Positions 6,669-7,864 of a DNA stretch of 7,864 nt are shown piece after piece. A program made the translations under genes and the position numbers. The stretch covers positions 1 through 7,864 of the forward strand of contig JANXAX010000104.1 of NCBI GenBank assembly GCA_025062175.1, in the 5' to 3' direction. The notes under the pieces were generated by a model. That model had not been told where the DNA came from. It was given only the letters and a program-made list of their open reading frames with translations, and searched no databases. Position 1 is the first letter of the stretch, and each line of letters opens with the position of its first letter. The DNA comes from Anaerolineae bacterium. GTDB lineage: Bacteria; Chloroflexota; Anaerolineae; 4572-78; NAK82.

Positions 6669-6686
6669 ATCGAGTCTAGATCGAGT
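6669..6686. promoter_or_regulatory. Direct repeat overlapping the pncB -10 and start site, candidate operator
   Basis: On the minus strand ACTCGAT-CTAG-ACTCGAT is a perfect 7-bp direct repeat with an 11-bp period, about one helical turn. The upstream copy overlaps the last bases of the -10, and the second covers the initially transcribed bases. The CTAG spacer and flanks also form a TCTAGA palindrome. Such placement suits a repressor. NAD-salvage genes are often controlled (NrtR- or NiaR-type), but I do not recognise this as either known motif. Confidence 0.4.
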
Positions 6687-6712
6687 ATAGTACGGATAAC
6701 CATGCGCGACAA
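6684..6712 (-). promoter_or_regulatory. Promoter of pncB
   Basis: On the minus strand TTGTCG (6712-6707) and TATACT (6689-6684) are separated by exactly 17 bp. The predicted start at about 6677 leaves a leader of about 50 nt. This is the best-supported sigma-70-type promoter of the minus-strand genes. Confidence 0.65.
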
Positions 6713-6798
6713 TGCCGCAAATACGATACGGGCACCCGAACAAGGATGACAAAGGTCCGGAAGCGATCTTGGATGAAGTTCACACCCCGGTAGGGAGC

Positions 6799-7608
6799 TC
6801 AGGTGCCGTAGCGGAGATACCAGCTCAGGATCTCCGGTCCATAAATCATCACGATGAAGCCTCCCAGGGCCAAAAATGGTCCATAGGGAATGGTAGTGAG
6901 GGGCCGATAGCGATGCCGCAGCACTTGTACAAGAACGATGCCTGCAGCTACCAGGCCAGCAGAGAAAATCGTCAGAATCAAGGCTACGATCACGCCGGGG
7001 ATTCCGGTGATCAAACCGACGAAGGTTGCTAGCGTCACATCGCCAAACCCGAAAGGCACTTCCTCGCTCGGTCGTCCCGTCAGGCGGCTGATCAGACGGC
7101 CGACCGGCGAGGCCAGCAGGTACATCGCGTAAAACAGTGCCAGAGCAACAGCGCCGCCCAACACGGCTTGTCGCGCGGTCATGTCGCGGTTCAAAAACGC
7201 ACCCACGAGTGCGATCAACAGCGCCGGCACCATGACAACGTGCTGGATCAGGCGGTGTTCCAGGTCGGTGACGGTCACCAAGATCAGCACCACGCTGTAT
7301 AGAGAGATCAACCCGAGCTGGACGGAGAAACCATAGCGCCACAGAAGACCGACGAACAGCAAGGGGGTGGCCAGCTCAACGAAAACGGGACGAAATGGGA
7401 TGGGGCGGCCACATCCCAGGCATATGTAGCGCCTGCTCAGATAGCCGAGCACAGCGCTCCACGCTAGTGGGGCGCGCGGAATCGCACAGTGTGGGCACAC
7501 CGGGACCGTGCTGAGCGCTCTGTGTCGCGGCAGCACATCGGCCGCATGGTTGATCAACACTCCGATGAACCAGCCAAACAAGGCATAGAACAGCGTCTCG
7601 AAGCTCAT
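6799..7608 (-). CDS. Type IV prepilin peptidase (A24 family aspartic protease/N-methyltransferase)
   Basis: This 269-residue polytopic membrane protein cleaves the leader of type IV pilin-like or type II secretion pseudopilin precursors at the inner face of the membrane; full-length members also methylate the new N-terminus. Numbered from ATG 7608: an N-terminal helix with GVLINHAADVLPRHR stands where GSFLNVVIxRLP is usual. A zinc-ribbon pair follows, C38-PHC41 and C63-LGC66, marking the complete long form. The catalytic aspartates are D115 in VTDLEHRLI and D190 in FGFGDVTLA, the GxGD motif. About seven further hydrophobic segments surround them. A GTG at 7611 directly before the ATG is an equally open start; neither has a clear ribosome-binding site. 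No pilin or secretion ATPase gene is next to it, so its substrates lie elsewhere. It is divergent from a membrane protein 44 bp away. Confidence 0.92.
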   Translation of the reverse strand: MSFETLFYALFGWFIGVLINHAADVLPRHRALSTVPVCPHCAIPRAPLAWSAVLGYLSRRYICLGCGRPIPFRPVFVELATPLLFVGLLWRYGFSVQLGLISLYSVVLILVTVTDLEHRLIQHVVMVPALLIALVGAFLNRDMTARQAVLGGAVALALFYAMYLLASPVGRLISRLTGRPSEEVPFGFGDVTLATFVGLITGIPGVIVALILTIFSAGLVAAGIVLVQVLRHRYRPLTTIPYGPFLALGGFIVMIYGPEILSWYLRYGT

Positions 7609-7615
7609 CACACGT

Positions 7616-7644
7616 TTGACTCGCGCGTCACTGTCACATAGAAT
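7616..7644 (+). promoter_or_regulatory. Near-consensus promoter for the right-edge membrane protein
   Basis: TTGACT (7616-7621), a 17-bp spacer and TAGAAT (7639-7644) form a strong sigma-70-type promoter pointing right. The ATG at 7653 lies 8 nt past the -10, so transcription should begin at or next to the start codon. The spacer holds a tandem GTCAC-T-GTCAC (7627-7637). Confidence 0.65.
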
Positions 7645-7652
7645 GCCTGGCT

Positions 7653-7864
7653 ATGGCGCTCTATGACCGGATCAGTCAGGTGGTCAGCCTCACTCTCCTG
7701 GGTTTGATTGCCTATTTTATCATCGAATTGCCCACGCGCACGATCGAGCTGGTCTTCCTGGGAACGCCTCTGAGCATCGTAGTATCCCAGCGCTGGCTGA
7801 TGGCACTTTTGGTGGGTGGACTGGCCGGCACCGGCAGTGCTATGGTGGCAAGCACGCATCCTCT
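7653..7864 (+). CDS. Hypothetical small-helix membrane protein, 5' part only
   Basis: Seventy codons are present before the window ends, and the frame is still open. The product starts MALYDRISQVVSLTLLGLIA and shows one membrane helix at about residues 10-24. A loop ELPTRTIELVFLGTPLSIVVSQ follows with one or two further hydrophobic stretches, then a second clear helix at about 49-65 (WLMALLVGGLAG). I do not recognise a function. The pattern recalls uncharacterised membrane proteins seen in Chloroflexota genomes, possibly a DUF family, but that is memory and not a match. The ATG at 7653 is chosen because the frame is open from there and the promoter sits directly in front. There is no Shine-Dalgarno sequence, consistent with leaderless translation. 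The ATG at 7643 is out of frame. Confidence 0.65.
   Translation, partial: MALYDRISQVVSLTLLGLIAYFIIELPTRTIELVFLGTPLSIVVSQRWLMALLVGGLAGTGSAMVASTHP

Larger units (their letters stand above)
6628..6798. other. Gap between prepilin peptidase and pncB
   Basis: This 171-bp stretch carries the pncB promoter and direct repeat in its left half. The right half, just downstream of the peptidase stop, shows only a 4-bp GC stem (CGGG-tg-CCCG on the minus strand, about 6729-6738). There is no T-run, so no intrinsic terminator is evident and read-through into pncB remains possible. Confidence 0.45.

Noticed and set aside
6518..7342. 274-codon minus-strand frame spanning the peptidase and pncB starts
   Set aside because: It overlaps two well-recognised genes in another frame and crosses the pncB promoter; the product is low-complexity shadow sequence.
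7608..7859. 83-codon minus-strand frame at the right edge
   Set aside because: It is antisense to the partial membrane protein that has a near-consensus promoter, and its Gln/His/Asp-rich product lacks features.

Overview
The window looks like chromosomal DNA of a moderately GC-rich bacterium, most probably a Chloroflexota (Anaerolineae-like) lineage. This rests on recalled resemblance, not on a search. The partial ATP-grasp ligase, the large membrane glycosyltransferase with a C-terminal beta-sandwich and the small membrane protein at the right edge all read like proteins I associate with that phylum. No transposase, integrase, CRISPR array, rRNA or tRNA is visible, and the gene content is housekeeping or accessory-metabolic.

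Left block (1-3447, minus strand). One promoter-proximal unit reads leftward: ribonuclease HI (rnhA), then after 15 bp a 721-residue membrane glycosyltransferase, then after 52 bp a D-alanine--D-alanine-ligase-like ATP-grasp enzyme that runs off the left edge. A consensus TATAAT sits 7 nt before a tiny 19-codon ORF whose stop codon abuts the rnhA ATG. The products suggest RNA:DNA hybrid removal plus envelope glycoconjugate or peptidoglycan-type ligation, probably linked by transcription rather than by pathway.

Divergent intergenic region (3375-3843). About 470 bp separate rnhA from a plus-strand gene. It holds the rnhA promoter, a cluster of three short hairpins (3517-3572), a three-copy repeat able to form alternative hairpins (3616-3720), a weak plus-strand promoter, and a 27-codon ORF overlapping the next gene by GTGA.

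Centre (3844-6627). An ARMT1/DUF89 subfamily III metal-dependent phosphatase (plus) converges tail to tail, 18 bp apart, on nicotinate phosphoribosyltransferase (pncB, minus). PncB commits nicotinate and PRPP to NAD salvage. DUF89 proteins are described as damage-control phosphatases on sugar phosphates and similar metabolites, so a link is possible but unproven. pncB has its own good promoter (TTGTCG-17-TATACT) overlapped by a 7-bp direct repeat with an 11-bp period, a candidate operator.

Right block (6799-7864). A type IV prepilin peptidase (minus) is divergent, across 44 bp, from a partial two-helix membrane protein (plus) of unknown function. The latter has a near-consensus promoter whose -10 lies 8 nt before the ATG, which predicts a leaderless mRNA. 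The same geometry occurs upstream of rnhA.
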